DNA from: Paenibacillus sp.
GTDB taxonomy: Bacteria; Bacillota; Bacilli; Paenibacillales; Paenibacillaceae
Direction of reading: 5' to 3'
DNA: 64,000 nucleotides
Assembly: GCA_023512345.1 (NCBI GenBank)
Contig: JAILZT010000011.1
Location: 1-64,000 of the forward strand
A model generated the notes under the pieces. It searched no databases. It was not told the DNA's origin and was given only the letters and a program-made list of their open reading frames with translations. Made by a program: the position numbers and the translations under genes. Below, piece after piece: positions 17,018-25,860 of the stretch; the stretch's first letter is position 1, and every line of letters begins with the position of its first letter.

Positions 17018-17985
17018 CCATACAGCAAATCCGAACCCAAGTCATGGATTACCTGGAAGCCACAGAATGCTCTATTATCGAAAAGTCACCTCATCATGTG
17101 ACAGTTAAGCTATCCCCTCGCGCGGACAGGATGCTGACAGATCGTCCTTATTACTGGGGTTTTGTAGAGAGGACTGGTGTTGTTCCAGAAACTCTTTCCT
17201 TTAATTTTGTATTTGATCCGGAAAAATATGATGCTATGACGAACCCTGTGATGAAGCCGATAGCGAACCCAAGCAATCCTTCGCCGCCAGGGACAGCGCC
17301 TGCTACCGATCCACAGGCTGGCATCCTAGCCCGATATTTCGGCGTCGCACCAACTGCTCCGTGGGTGGGTCCAGGCATGATCCGCCGAGAAGATATTATC
17401 TACGGCAGCAAACGACTGCGGCAGATTTGGACGGCAGCCCAAGATGAGGGTAGATGTGTATATTTGTTCGAGGACCCCGGTCCAAGACAACGAACCACCT
17501 TATTTTCAGCCTCCTATGAACCCTGGCTCGGAGTTTGTTACAAGGTTGAAATGACCTGTGACTTAAAGTGCGAACAATTGAACTTTATCGGGATATCACT
17601 TGCCAGTGGAGTGATTGTTGATCATTTCGAGGAAAAGCTGGCCTCTGCTTCGCTTCAGCTTACCCCCCGCCTCCCGGAAAATGTCCATATTCAACCCTAT
17701 GGATTAACTCCGTCCCTAGGCACAGACAGACTGGAGGCCTTTCTTACCTCAAAGCTTGCAGAAATGGATTACAGCTGGGCTGAAGATGCCCGTGAACGTC
17801 TACGCCTCGAGCTCGCAATTATCGACGTGTATTACGAAGAGCTGTTGAAAGAACCTGAAGAAGAAAAGCGGTTAGCGGTGGAGGAACAATATTCAAGACG
17901 CCATAAGGAAACTGTTTGGCAGTATGAACCCAAAGTTACAGTTTCTGCAGTGACCTATGGTCTGTTTCATCTGCGGAGTACGTAG
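17008..17985 (+). CDS. yqhG: YqhG-family protein
   Basis: A 325-residue soluble protein overlapping the end of the SNF2 gene by 10 bases, so translation is probably coupled. Its start (MSLTIQQIRTQVMDYLEATECSIIEKSPHHVTVKLSPRADRMLTDRPYYW, in part) and the EDPGPRQRTTLFSASYEPWLGVCYKVE region are typical of YqhG, a family confined to Bacillales and always near the SNF2 gene. A Pro/Ala-rich insert lies near residues 90-105. The function is unknown; a partnership with the helicase is inferred from the overlap. Confidence 0.88.
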   Translation: MSLTIQQIRTQVMDYLEATECSIIEKSPHHVTVKLSPRADRMLTDRPYYWGFVERTGVVPETLSFNFVFDPEKYDAMTNPVMKPIANPSNPSPPGTAPATDPQAGILARYFGVAPTAPWVGPGMIRREDIIYGSKRLRQIWTAAQDEGRCVYLFEDPGPRQRTTLFSASYEPWLGVCYKVEMTCDLKCEQLNFIGISLASGVIVDHFEEKLASASLQLTPRLPENVHIQPYGLTPSLGTDRLEAFLTSKLAEMDYSWAEDARERLRLELAIIDVYYEELLKEPEEEKRLAVEEQYSRRHKETVWQYEPKVTVSAVTYGLFHLRST

Positions 17986-18127
17986 AATATGACCCCTCTC
18001 GCTAAAAGCAGGCAAAATAACAAGAAAAGTCCTGAGGGCTCACCCGACAGCATGTAACACTCTTTTTGGAGCTTGTCCTCTACAATAAAATCAAGGACTT
18101 CCGTAGAAAGAAAGGTGAACGATACAC

Positions 18128-19141
18128 ATGAAAAGAATCATTCGTCGGAGGAATACTGCCGGACGCAAGGCTTGCTTCCTCCTTCTACTCAGTCTAGGGT
18201 TAACATTATCCAGCCTGCAGTTCTCTTCACAGCTTACTGCAGCCGGAATTCCGGTTGGGACGATCAAGATTGCTGTACATGAATTGAACATAAAAACAGA
18301 TCCTGTCCCCAGTTCACTTAAGGACTTCGTCCAGCTAAATATGGACAAGTTGTCTAAGGAAGCAACATTTAAGAGCTGGAAGGGCGCTGAAAGTCAGTAC
18401 TACCCTCTAGGACCAGGCACTCACGGCTGGCTGGTAAACGTTATGAAGGATGAACAACGTATTGGCTATCTAATTATTACCGCTAAGAATGAGGGCGGGT
18501 ACGAGTTAAGCGAGTACGGAGCCGGTAATGAGGGTCTACCTTACAGTTTGAGCGAGCTGCGCCAGTTACTGGTGCAGGAAGGACTTATTTCATCCACTTA
18601 TTCAGGAACACTATCGTTGACACCTTTATATTCTCCTATCTTGCCATTATGGGAGGTCACGATCTCCGGGAAACGACTGTACATCAATGCCGCAGAACCC
18701 GAGATTCTGCCTTGGAACTACAATAAAGCGGAATCAGTACTTAAAATGTCCGCAACCGCAGTGAATCTAAAGTTCATTGCTGGTGACTCTAAACGAACGC
18801 CTCAGGCTATTTACCGGACCGCGGGTACATCCGATCCTTTTGAAAATTTGCTATGGATAACAGCTCCCAAACTGCCCACAATTAGTGACAATGACTTTTC
18901 TGCAGTATTGAAAACAAAGGAAAACCTTGTTTTTCAGTCAGCCGGCAGAAATGATATCGTAGGGGGACCTTTAATGATATCAGGTTATCAGCTTTGGAGA
19001 GCCGAGTCGGTGACCGGGGAAACAGGACCTAAGAATACCAACAAGCTGTATGCTGTTGTAGGACGCGATGGCAAACGGTTTGTTCCGCTGTCCTTACTCC
19101 AGCAATATGGCACATTGCATGAGGTTATAGAATCGCAGTAG
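18128..19141 (+). CDS. secreted hypothetical protein
   Basis: A 337-residue protein with a strongly basic N-terminus (KRIIRRRNTAGRK) followed by a hydrophobic signal segment (about residues 15-38, possible cleavage after LTAAG). The mature part is a soluble extracytoplasmic domain of unknown fold, with GWLVNVMKDEQRIGYLIITAKNEGGYELSEYG and YSPILPLWEV. I recognise no catalytic motif. AAAGGTGA lies upstream of the ATG. It is convergent with yqzE and shares its terminator. Confidence 0.7.
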   Translation: MKRIIRRRNTAGRKACFLLLLSLGLTLSSLQFSSQLTAAGIPVGTIKIAVHELNIKTDPVPSSLKDFVQLNMDKLSKEATFKSWKGAESQYYPLGPGTHGWLVNVMKDEQRIGYLIITAKNEGGYELSEYGAGNEGLPYSLSELRQLLVQEGLISSTYSGTLSLTPLYSPILPLWEVTISGKRLYINAAEPEILPWNYNKAESVLKMSATAVNLKFIAGDSKRTPQAIYRTAGTSDPFENLLWITAPKLPTISDNDFSAVLKTKENLVFQSAGRNDIVGGPLMISGYQLWRAESVTGETGPKNTNKLYAVVGRDGKRFVPLSLLQQYGTLHEVIESQ

Positions 19142-19182
19142 TTCCTATTAGTACAGCGTGTAGGACTGTTAATGGAAATGCA

Positions 19183-19228
19183 AAGGGGATGTCCCAGAAG
19201 CCAAATAAATGGCATGGGACATCCCCTT
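19183..19228. terminator. bidirectional terminator
   Basis: AAGGGGATGTCCCA and TGGGACATCCCCTT form a 14-base stem between the rightward secreted protein gene and leftward yqzE. Confidence 0.85.
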
Positions 19229-19233
19229 CTTAC

Positions 19234-19422
19234 TCATTCCTTTTCTTTGCGGCTCCAATTACTGCGCCAAATCGATAGACTAAGAGGAAGCATTCCGAAC
19301 CATTTTTGCGTCCAAGGTTGTTTGGGCACATCTGAACGTCGGCTGCTGCGAGGTTCTTCCATGAAGACAATAACCTTCTCAGTTATATATTTCACTAGCT
19401 CGTCGCCACCCTTTGAAGCCAT
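19234..19422 (-). CDS. yqzE: YqzE-family small protein
   Basis: A 62-residue protein matching YqzE: N-terminal GDELVKYITEKVIVFMEEP, then a basic linker (RSSRRSDVPKQPWTQKWFGM) and a short amphipathic end (LPLSLSIWRSNW). In Bacillus subtilis yqzE lies beside the comG competence operon, but no comG genes are in this window. An AGGAG site nine bases before the ATG supports translation. Function unknown. Confidence 0.8.
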   Translation of the reverse strand: MASKGGDELVKYITEKVIVFMEEPRSSRRSDVPKQPWTQKWFGMLPLSLSIWRSNWSRKEKE

Positions 19423-19572
19423 TATTGCTCACTCCTTTTGAATACTATGAGGACCTATATATCTTAGTTTGCACCGTTCACGTTAGTTCTAAACAGAGGC
19501 CCCAAGCCTGGAATAGGTTTTCCTTAAAAAGCACAACCTAACAATGAATCTCATGTGGAGGAGGTAATTCGC

Positions 19573-20283
19573 TTGAGTGCATGGGTTAGAACGTTGTGTA
19601 TTGGATTCATTGCGGGCTTATTGTTCCTATCAATGAATTGCGGCCTTACTTTCGCTACTCCGAAAGACCATAGTAAACACGCTCCGTTCATCCTCGGGAA
19701 TGATCAGCATATGATACTGATTGATGCCGGGCATGGGGGTGTCGATGGGGGAACATCCTACGGCAGGACGCTTGAAAAGGACATTACACTAGCAATTTCA
19801 CGTAAGCTATATTTAATCTTACGCAGTAATGGTATGGATGCTGCTTTGAACCGCTTCGGTGATTATGCGCCCAGTGATGAGAACCATTGGTTTCACAGTT
19901 CCTCACGCCACCAGCGTGACCTTACCCAGCGGAAGGGACTTGCGGACACTCTCCCTACTTCAGTTGTTGTAAGCATTCATGTGAATTGGGCACCTGTCTC
20001 ATCAATTCATGGTCCTCTAGTTCTCTATAGAAAGGAAGGCCGCAGCTTCATGCTGGCTAATGCCATTCAACACCAACTGAACAGGCTATATAAGGTTGAT
20101 GCCTATTCAAAGCGTGGGAAGCCCTTCTTTCTGCTCAATCAAATAACCGCCACAACAGTAATTGTTGAGGCGGGATTTATCAGCAGTCCGATGGATCGGG
20201 CCAAGCTATTCAGCCGAAGTGGACAGCAGGATATTGCAGAGGCTATTGCAAATGGCATCGCAGCATACCTTATGGAAGTGTAA
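19573..20283 (+). CDS. N-acetylmuramoyl-L-alanine amidase (CwlD-like, Amidase_3)
   Basis: A 236-residue zinc amidase that cleaves the bond between muramic acid and the stem peptide. A signal or membrane segment (about residues 4-26) precedes an Amidase_3 domain with the zinc ligands in LIDAGHGGVDGG (His), RTLEKDITL (Glu) and VVSIHVNWAP (His), and the catalytic glutamate in VIVEAGFISSP. Length and layout resemble CwlD, which makes muramic-delta-lactam in spore cortex; a sporulation role is possible. The start is TTG 19573, seven bases after GGAGGAGGT. The gene overlaps the convergent deacetylase gene by 14 bases. Confidence 0.87.
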   Translation: MSAWVRTLCIGFIAGLLFLSMNCGLTFATPKDHSKHAPFILGNDQHMILIDAGHGGVDGGTSYGRTLEKDITLAISRKLYLILRSNGMDAALNRFGDYAPSDENHWFHSSSRHQRDLTQRKGLADTLPTSVVVSIHVNWAPVSSIHGPLVLYRKEGRSFMLANAIQHQLNRLYKVDAYSKRGKPFFLLNQITATTVIVEAGFISSPMDRAKLFSRSGQQDIAEAIANGIAAYLMEV

Positions 20284-21217
20284 CTCCTGCATCCCATTTC
20301 CATTCATCCTTAACCAAATCGGAGATACCAATAAATTCGACGCTGTCTTTCATTTCATTAATACCGCTGCGAATTCCTGCGGCGGTCTCTTTGCCTTGAA
20401 TACCAACATGACCAATGGTGATACAGTAGTGGGAATGGAGCGCTTTTTGCTGGACTAACCGCATTTGTTTCAATACGTACGTTGCATTATGCATATCATC
20501 AAGAAACACTTGGTTCTCTACGCGAGGCAATCCCATTTCTTCCGATATTTTGCCGACAACGGATTTAAAGGTGGTTTTGCTGTCTACAAAGAAAAGTCCT
20601 CTCTCCTGACAGACCGACAGCACAATCTTCATCACTCGCTCATCACCTGTGACCTTAGAACCCATATGGTTGTTTATGCCAATAGCATAAGGAACGTTAT
20701 CCAGTGCAGCCTCTACGCGCTTACGAACTTCATCATCGCTCATTGTGGCTAACACGGCCCCCGGACCCAGCCATTCGGGCTTACCCTGACGCGGCTCCAT
20801 CGGAAGGTGTAAAAGCACATCATCTCCGCGGTTATGAGCACGAGTTGCATCAGCTTCTGTGGTCGAAAGGAAAGGCATTACCGCAACGGTAAGCTTGATT
20901 GGCAGGTGAAAGATTTCCTCTGTTCCTCTCATCCCATTCCCAAGGTCATCAATGATAAGAGCCACTTGGCTACGGGATGATTTCTTCATACTTTGAGTAG
21001 CTTTGGCAGGCGCTGTCTGCTGTTTAGCATCAAATTTATCGGCCGTTGCCGTCGTCGCCGTCGCTGCTTTCGTCTCATAAACATGTTGAGGACTGAAATC
21101 TTCCGAGTAAGCAACCGGCGCTATCGCAACACCTGCCACTATGACAACAAGAACAAGCACCGCAAAAGTCCTGTTTATCATGTTCCAACCGCGACCTATG
21201 CTTCCCTTCAGCTTCAT
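20270..21217 (-). CDS. divergent polysaccharide deacetylase family protein
   Basis: A 315-residue extracytoplasmic protein. After a signal or anchor segment (about residues 14-34) and an Ala/Thr/Lys-rich linker comes a divergent polysaccharide deacetylase domain: QVALIIDDLGNGMRGTEEIFHLPIKLTVAVMPF-type start, HNRGDDVLLHLPMEP, and GINNHMGSKVTGDE. These Asp and His residues match the metal-binding arrangement of the family. The start ATG 21217 follows GGGGGT. It faces the amidase tail to tail, so both may act on cell-wall glycan, but they are not co-transcribed. Confidence 0.87.
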   Translation of the reverse strand: MKLKGSIGRGWNMINRTFAVLVLVVIVAGVAIAPVAYSEDFSPQHVYETKAATATTATADKFDAKQQTAPAKATQSMKKSSRSQVALIIDDLGNGMRGTEEIFHLPIKLTVAVMPFLSTTEADATRAHNRGDDVLLHLPMEPRQGKPEWLGPGAVLATMSDDEVRKRVEAALDNVPYAIGINNHMGSKVTGDERVMKIVLSVCQERGLFFVDSKTTFKSVVGKISEEMGLPRVENQVFLDDMHNATYVLKQMRLVQQKALHSHYCITIGHVGIQGKETAAGIRSGINEMKDSVEFIGISDLVKDEWKWDAGVTLP

Positions 21218-21320
21218 GTTATCAACCCCCTGAATTTATCTGTTCTCATTGTTTGTAGGGGGATGATCAATTATGTGAAGGCAGCAGGACCAACTATTAA
21301 CATACGTTTTACTTTATTCG

Positions 21321-21451
21321 GTCCCAGTAGCTCATTTCCGCCCAATCAATTGTATTTATACACTTGATTCCGCCGTCGGAGCCCATTTCATCGAAATCAA
21401 GTGTACTTTTACACTTCATCTCGCCGCCGAGCCCATTCCATTAAAAATCAA
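21321..21451. repeat. two and a half copies of a 51-base tandem repeat
   Basis: Units at 21350-21400 and 21401-21451 align over their whole length (GTATTTATACACTT / GTACTTTTACACTT, CGCCGTCGGAGCCCATT / CGCCGCCGAGCCCATT, ending AAATCAA). A partial copy at 21321-21349 matches the end of the unit. The repeat lies between the starts and ends of leftward genes and encodes no protein. Confidence 0.75.
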
Positions 21452-21471
21452 AGGTTCGGGTTCAGGTACTA

Positions 21472-23976
21472 TTAATTGAATGCACTTACACTCAAATCCG
21501 CAAGAGACACGCTAGATCCGTCACGGTGGCTAATTTGTATGGTTCGTACTTCATGAGGCAGCAGATCAAAATAATTATCACTAAAGCGAATCCCGCTTAG
21601 GGGCAAATCGATTTTGACCATACGGGCTAAGGTTGCTCCAGCTTTTACCGTAACGGTTTGTTGTTCAGAATCTGTTACTACCTCAAGCTGCGAACTCTCC
21701 ATCAGCAAATCTTTAGGATCACGCAGGTAGTACAGATTATCCGGTGCGGCGAACCCTTCAGCAGACACTTTTACGACAACTTGTTCCGGTAAGTTTCCGT
21801 TAAGTGCCTCCTCCTCATCCACCTGGCCCAGAAATACAGCCTGATTGCTACCAATTGTGGCCTCCCAAGCCTTTCGATATACTTCCGTTCCATCAAAACT
21901 GATGACCTGTATAGTCACGTTCCCCTCATAGGATTCCAAAGTATCGTTAATCGCCCACAGCTTCAGAGGTTCACCCGGTTCATGCTCCAATGATAACAAA
22001 AGAGGATGATAAAATTTCCGGGCATAATAGAAAGATGCCTTTGGTAAAAGCTCATAATCAATCATCGACCAGCTCGTTCCGGGCCAACTGTCGTTTAACT
22101 GCCAAATTAACGTACCGCTTGTCCGCTTCTTATTCCGACGGTAATGCTCCACACCATATTTAAGACCTTCAGCTTGAGTAAGCATCGAGAAATTCATGTA
22201 TTCATCAATCGTTTGGGGGATCCCGGTGTATCCTTCCATTAACAGTATCCCTTTCTGATGATTAGTATCCTTGTTCCGGTATGCCATTTCCACACTGCCC
22301 CAATAGAATTGTCCCGACGGTATGTTTTTTTCCAAAGTATAACGATTGGCAGAAGCATGCATACCAAATTCACTATTAAACAAAGTGAGGTCTTTTTTGA
22401 AATTTTTAAAAGAGACACCCTCAATACTGTAATCCAGCAGCGGCCGATCCCCAAATTGTCGCGGATAAACGGAACCATGCCATACCTGCCAATTATGCCG
22501 GTCCCCAACCTCCGGGTCATTATCATCGTTTCCGCCATAAGGAGAAGAAGGCCAATATGCTCGGCTGTCGTCCAGTTCTTCAAGCACTTCAGGAATTAAC
22601 TCATGGTAGATACTTCTTCCATAGAATGGCGTTGTAATATCACCACTTGATGATTTCATATCGTACAACCAATCAATCTCATTATTTCCACACCACAGTG
22701 CCAAGGAAGCGTGATTACGCAATCTTTTCACATTATAAATAACCTCTTTGCGCACATTATCCATAAAATCACGATTGAAATCCGGAAATAAAGCGTTAGC
22801 AAACGCAAAATCCTGCCAGATCAACACCCCGCGACGATCACATTCATCATAAAAAATATCCTTTTCATAAATCCCGCCAGCCCACACCCTCAGCATATTC
22901 ATGTGACCTTCAACAGCCAGATCAATTAATTGTCTATACCTTTCATCAGGAGCAGAACCGATAAAATGATCAACAGGTATCCAATTGGCTCCCTTGGCAA
23001 ATATTTTGATTCCATTAAGCAGAAATGCAAAGCTAGGGTTGTCATTCTCGTCCTTCAGTTCCAATTCAATAGTGCGGATCCCAAAGGGCTGTCTATTGCT
23101 ATCTACCTTCTCTCCATCTGCGAAAAGATTGACTTGCAACTCATATAAATAAGGATTACCTAAATCATGTGTCCACCACAGCTGAGGTGATTTCACCAAT
23201 AAATCGAGCGTGCCAACAGCACCTTCCAGAGCTACCTTTTCATCAGCTACATGTTCACCGGTTTGATCTACGAGTGTAACTTCACACTCCAGTTGCTGAT
23301 CTTTAAGATAAGATTTTACATCGATATCCACTAATATAGCGGCTTCCTCAACCCCAGCGTTTACGGTTCTGGCAAAAATAGAGTCCAGCTTAGCCACTCT
23401 TGTCCGCTCCATACGAACTTTACCCCATATCCCAACTGTGACCATACGCGGTCCCCAATCCCAACCGAAATTCATCGCCGCTTTACGGAGCCACGGGCGT
23501 TCTTTCGTATAGGAAGACCATTGAAACAGCTCTTTCTGCTCATGATGCTTCCTCAAAGGATCGAATTTGACTGCGATACAGTTCCAACCCGTGCGGATAA
23601 TCTTCGTAACGTCAAAAGAATGAGCCATCAACATATTATTCGTTGTACCCACTTCAAGACCATTCACGAAGACCGTGGAGAACGTATCTAATCCTTCAAA
23701 GACCAGTTCATGACGCTCATCCGACTTCTCACCAACTTCATAGTTGAACTGCCCACGGTACCACCATTCCTCATCCTCAATCCAGCGGCTCTTAATATCG
23801 TTATGGCCAAAATAGGGATGATCAATAATATTTCTCTCAATGAGCGTGCTGTGAACATCACCGGGAACCTTAGCGCTAATCCAGAAACGATCGTCAAATC
23901 CAGGGAAAGCAAGTTCATAAGGCTTCATTAGTCCTGCCGGAAAATGTTGAATTTTCCAAACTGCAGATAGCTCCAC
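21472..23976 (-). CDS. beta-mannosidase, glycoside hydrolase family 2
   Basis: An 834-residue GH2 enzyme without a signal peptide, so cytoplasmic. It has an N-terminal jelly-roll sugar-binding domain, an Ig-like domain, a TIM barrel and C-terminal beta domains. The acid/base glutamate is in LWCGNNEIDW and the nucleophile glutamate in FNSEFGMHA, and MLRVWAGGIYE is typical of beta-mannosidases. It would release mannose from short beta-mannosides taken up by a transporter not present here. The start is GTG 23976, nine bases after AAGGAG; the ATG at 23985 touches that site. A cre site overlapping the -35 predicts carbon catabolite repression. Confidence 0.9.
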   Translation of the reverse strand: MELSAVWKIQHFPAGLMKPYELAFPGFDDRFWISAKVPGDVHSTLIERNIIDHPYFGHNDIKSRWIEDEEWWYRGQFNYEVGEKSDERHELVFEGLDTFSTVFVNGLEVGTTNNMLMAHSFDVTKIIRTGWNCIAVKFDPLRKHHEQKELFQWSSYTKERPWLRKAAMNFGWDWGPRMVTVGIWGKVRMERTRVAKLDSIFARTVNAGVEEAAILVDIDVKSYLKDQQLECEVTLVDQTGEHVADEKVALEGAVGTLDLLVKSPQLWWTHDLGNPYLYELQVNLFADGEKVDSNRQPFGIRTIELELKDENDNPSFAFLLNGIKIFAKGANWIPVDHFIGSAPDERYRQLIDLAVEGHMNMLRVWAGGIYEKDIFYDECDRRGVLIWQDFAFANALFPDFNRDFMDNVRKEVIYNVKRLRNHASLALWCGNNEIDWLYDMKSSSGDITTPFYGRSIYHELIPEVLEELDDSRAYWPSSPYGGNDDNDPEVGDRHNWQVWHGSVYPRQFGDRPLLDYSIEGVSFKNFKKDLTLFNSEFGMHASANRYTLEKNIPSGQFYWGSVEMAYRNKDTNHQKGILLMEGYTGIPQTIDEYMNFSMLTQAEGLKYGVEHYRRNKKRTSGTLIWQLNDSWPGTSWSMIDYELLPKASFYYARKFYHPLLLSLEHEPGEPLKLWAINDTLESYEGNVTIQVISFDGTEVYRKAWEATIGSNQAVFLGQVDEEEALNGNLPEQVVVKVSAEGFAAPDNLYYLRDPKDLLMESSQLEVVTDSEQQTVTVKAGATLARMVKIDLPLSGIRFSDNYFDLLPHEVRTIQISHRDGSSVSLADLSVSAFN

Positions 23977-24062
23977 TCTATTCATCTCCTTGAGGGTTAT
24001 AACCCATATTATTACCGCGATATTTAGCAATGTCGTTTAGTAGAGTCGTTAATATTAATGGA

Positions 24063-24091
24063 ATAATATCACTCTCTGTTTACGCTTACAA
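24063..24091 (-). promoter_or_regulatory. beta-mannosidase promoter
   Basis: Read leftward, -35 TTGTAA (24086-24091) and -10 TATTAT (24063-24068) have 17-base spacing and lie about 90 bases upstream of the gene. Confidence 0.6.
24077..24090. promoter_or_regulatory. cre (CcpA) site
   Basis: TGTAAGCGTAAACA on the minus strand fits the catabolite-responsive element consensus WTGNAARCGNWWWCAW and overlaps the -35. A LacI-family sugar repressor could use the same site. Confidence 0.7.
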
Positions 24092-24270
24092 GTTGTTGAA
24101 AACATTCATCCTTAACTACATATTTATATAACATAGAGCCATTTACTGTTGCCATTTCCCCAGATTAAAAATTAAACTACCAATGAAATCACCTCAAAGC
24201 TAGGGTACAAGGACAGCGTCTACAAGTAAAATCACACTAAGTATTAAGCTGTGAAATGTTATGCTGCACG
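24092..24270. other. intergenic region between beta-mannosidase and tRNA-Leu
   Basis: A/T-rich sequence upstream of the beta-mannosidase promoter. I see no gene, terminator or operator in it. Confidence 0.4.
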
Positions 24271-24276
24271 AAAAAA

Positions 24277-24304
24277 AGAACCTACCGAAATCGGTAGGTT
24301 CTTC
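24277..24304. terminator. terminator of tRNA-Leu
   Basis: AAGAACCTACCG and CGGTAGGTTCTT form a 12-base stem; read leftward it runs into a long T tract (TTCTTTTTTTC). Confidence 0.9.
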
Positions 24305-24322
24305 TTCATTATAAAACTCAGA

Positions 24323-24406
24323 TGCGGTCGAGAGGACTCGAACCTCCACGATATTGCTACCACACGGACCTGAACCGTGCGCGTCTGCCAATTCCGCCAC
24401 GACCGC
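24323..24406 (-). tRNA. tRNA-Leu (anticodon CAG)
   Basis: An 84-base class II tRNA read leftward. The acceptor stem is GCGGTCG/CGACCGC, the D arm GGCGGAATTGGCAGACGC, the anticodon stem CACGG/CCGTG with loop TTCAGGT (anticodon CAG), a long variable arm as expected for leucine, and the T arm GAGGTTCGAGTCCTC. The discriminator base is A and CCA is not encoded. Confidence 0.96.
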
Positions 24407-24443
24407 ATATTAGGATGATTCCGCTCTCGCGGTCACAAGATAG

Positions 24444-24472
24444 ATCATACCATGCCCCAAAAAAATCGTCAA
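24444..24472 (-). promoter_or_regulatory. tRNA-Leu promoter
   Basis: Read leftward, -35 TTGACG (24467-24472) and -10 TATGAT (24444-24449) are separated by 17 bases, about 40 bases before the tRNA. Confidence 0.75.
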
Positions 24473-24516
24473 TATTTTTTTAAATTTATTAGTATTCTTT
24501 ATTTTCTGTATAATTA

Positions 24517-24546
24517 TTGCTTTCAAAGGATGGTTTGGGTTATAAT
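24517..24546 (+). promoter_or_regulatory. promoter of the following hypothetical gene
   Basis: TTGCTT (24517-24522) and a perfect TATAAT (24541-24546) are 18 bases apart, 39 bases before the ATG. Confidence 0.65.
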
Positions 24547-24585
24547 GAGAACAAAGGTTCGCATCTTATAAATGAGGTGATTTAT

Positions 24586-25032
24586 ATGGCGACTACTAAG
24601 ATCTCTACTCAAGACACAGCACAGGATATAACCCCAGAAGAACTGTCTCTCGTTAGAAGCTATTTGCTGCTGACATTCATCCATAAAGTCTTTGAACGTG
24701 ATTGCCGTGTCATTGGCAAGAGCGGTCTGTTTAAGACTCCTCAGCTGTACATGGAACTGGTATCCACCGGAGCCAAGAAGACGTCGCTAATGCTGCAGGA
24801 GGTCAAACGTGAACTGGATCTTCATGATTTAAGAATCACAACCATTCGTCAAGATGTTCACGGTGTGGAAGCTCGTTACAATTGCCGGGACTATCCCGGG
24901 GAGCTTAATGTTTTATGGCCAGGCTTTCGACGTGAAATGATGCTGCGGATGCGTGCCTATCTCGGACTCGCTAATGAATTCTCTGTGATTACCCGTGAGG
25001 AACATGTGGAGCAGCTTGCAATGACCCTGTAG
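24586..25032 (+). CDS. hypothetical protein
   Basis: A 148-residue soluble, mainly helical protein that I do not recognise. The middle (SGLFKTPQLYMELVSTGAKKTSLMLQEVKRELDLHDLRI) has the look of a helix-turn-helix or nucleic-acid-related fold, and the end is rich in Arg and Met (WPGFRREMMLRMRAYLGLA). A clear promoter, a GAGGTGAT ribosome site and a strong terminator show a single-gene transcript. Function unknown. Confidence 0.7.
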   Translation: MATTKISTQDTAQDITPEELSLVRSYLLLTFIHKVFERDCRVIGKSGLFKTPQLYMELVSTGAKKTSLMLQEVKRELDLHDLRITTIRQDVHGVEARYNCRDYPGELNVLWPGFRREMMLRMRAYLGLANEFSVITREEHVEQLAMTL

Positions 25033-25046
25033 CCCTTATACGACAG

Positions 25047-25085
25047 AATAGCTCCCTGCTCAAATCGTTGAGTAGGGAGCTATTT
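25047..25085. terminator. bidirectional terminator
   Basis: AATAGCTCCCTGCTCA and TGAGTAGGGAGCTATT form a 16-base stem between convergent small genes. Confidence 0.9.
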
Positions 25086-25087
25086 TA

Positions 25088-25303
25088 TTAGGACAATACA
25101 TCTGCTCTAGGTTCGCTAAAAGGCTGGAAGAGGTAATTCCGGTCCAGTTTAACCACGCGTTTGTTCGGACGTCGGACCATGACTTGAGTCTCATCCCAAG
25201 CCAGTACAATCCCCTTAACATCATTGCTTTCCAAGCCGTCACGCACTACCCGAATTTTCTCCCCTGAAATTCGGTATTCATTCAATTGTTCATCACTTAT
25301 CAT
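25088..25303 (-). CDS. small hypothetical protein
   Basis: A 71-residue protein with a predicted small beta-barrel character (GEKIRVVRDGLESNDVKGIVLAWDETQVMVRRPNKRVVKLDR) and no membrane segment. The start ATG 25303 lies nine bases after GAGGGGG; the ATG at 25312 abuts that site. The family is not recognised and no function is proposed. Confidence 0.65.
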   Translation of the reverse strand: MISDEQLNEYRISGEKIRVVRDGLESNDVKGIVLAWDETQVMVRRPNKRVVKLDRNYLFQPFSEPRADVLS

Positions 25304-25385
25304 CTTATTCATCCCCCTCTCTTAACTATATCCAGCATGCCCACTCCGAACAAAAACTGGAGTCGATCACATAAAGTATAAAAAA

Positions 25386-25410
25386 GACCACAATGATAAA
25401 TCATTGGGTC
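25386..25410 (-). terminator. terminator of the 105-residue protein gene
   Basis: Read leftward, GACCCAATGAT and ATCATTGTGGTC form a hairpin followed by a T run (GTCTTTTTTAT). Confidence 0.7.
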
Positions 25411-25451
25411 TCCAAGTAATGAAGAGATCTTGTCTCTATTATCCGATTCAC

Positions 25452-25769
25452 CTATATCAGCGCTTCATTCTTCTCAAACCAAAAGTCGAGAACTTTAGCA
25501 GACATCACTCGTTGTTCAAGATACTCCACTTGATTGGCTGTAAACTTCTCCCTCCAGGGGAAGGACAGTTCCTCACAAAGCCCCTTGATGGTCAGCAATT
25601 CTGACCAGGCTACATAGCGTTTGTACCAAAAAAACTGAGGATGTTCAATCATATAGGGATAAAGATCGTCAAACTCCGTATGTTTGCAATCCAAAGCGCG
25701 CTCGAAGTGATCCTTAGCCTCGGTTAATTTATCAATAAAAAATTGCTCTGTCACCGGTTCTTTCCCCAT
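25452..25769 (-). CDS. hypothetical protein
   Basis: A 105-residue acidic, aromatic-rich helical protein (FDDLYPYMIEHPQFFWYKRYVAWSELL) with no recognised motif. GAGGAGG seven bases before the ATG is a strong ribosome site. It lies 91 bases downstream of xpt on the same strand and may be its second gene. Function unknown. Confidence 0.65.
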   Translation of the reverse strand: MGKEPVTEQFFIDKLTEAKDHFERALDCKHTEFDDLYPYMIEHPQFFWYKRYVAWSELLTIKGLCEELSFPWREKFTANQVEYLEQRVMSAKVLDFWFEKNEALI

Positions 25770-25860
25770 TGTGACGCCTCCTCTCCTATGTCTACTTTTT
25801 ATTATAAAGGAAAACTTAGAGGGTGAAAAGCAGTTGTTTCAAAAATGGGTCCATTACTCG

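Noticed and set aside
24200..24400. Reading frame of 66 codons starting MAELADAHGSGPCGS
   Set aside because: It is the opposite reading of the tRNA-Leu gene and its terminator, a common false gene call.
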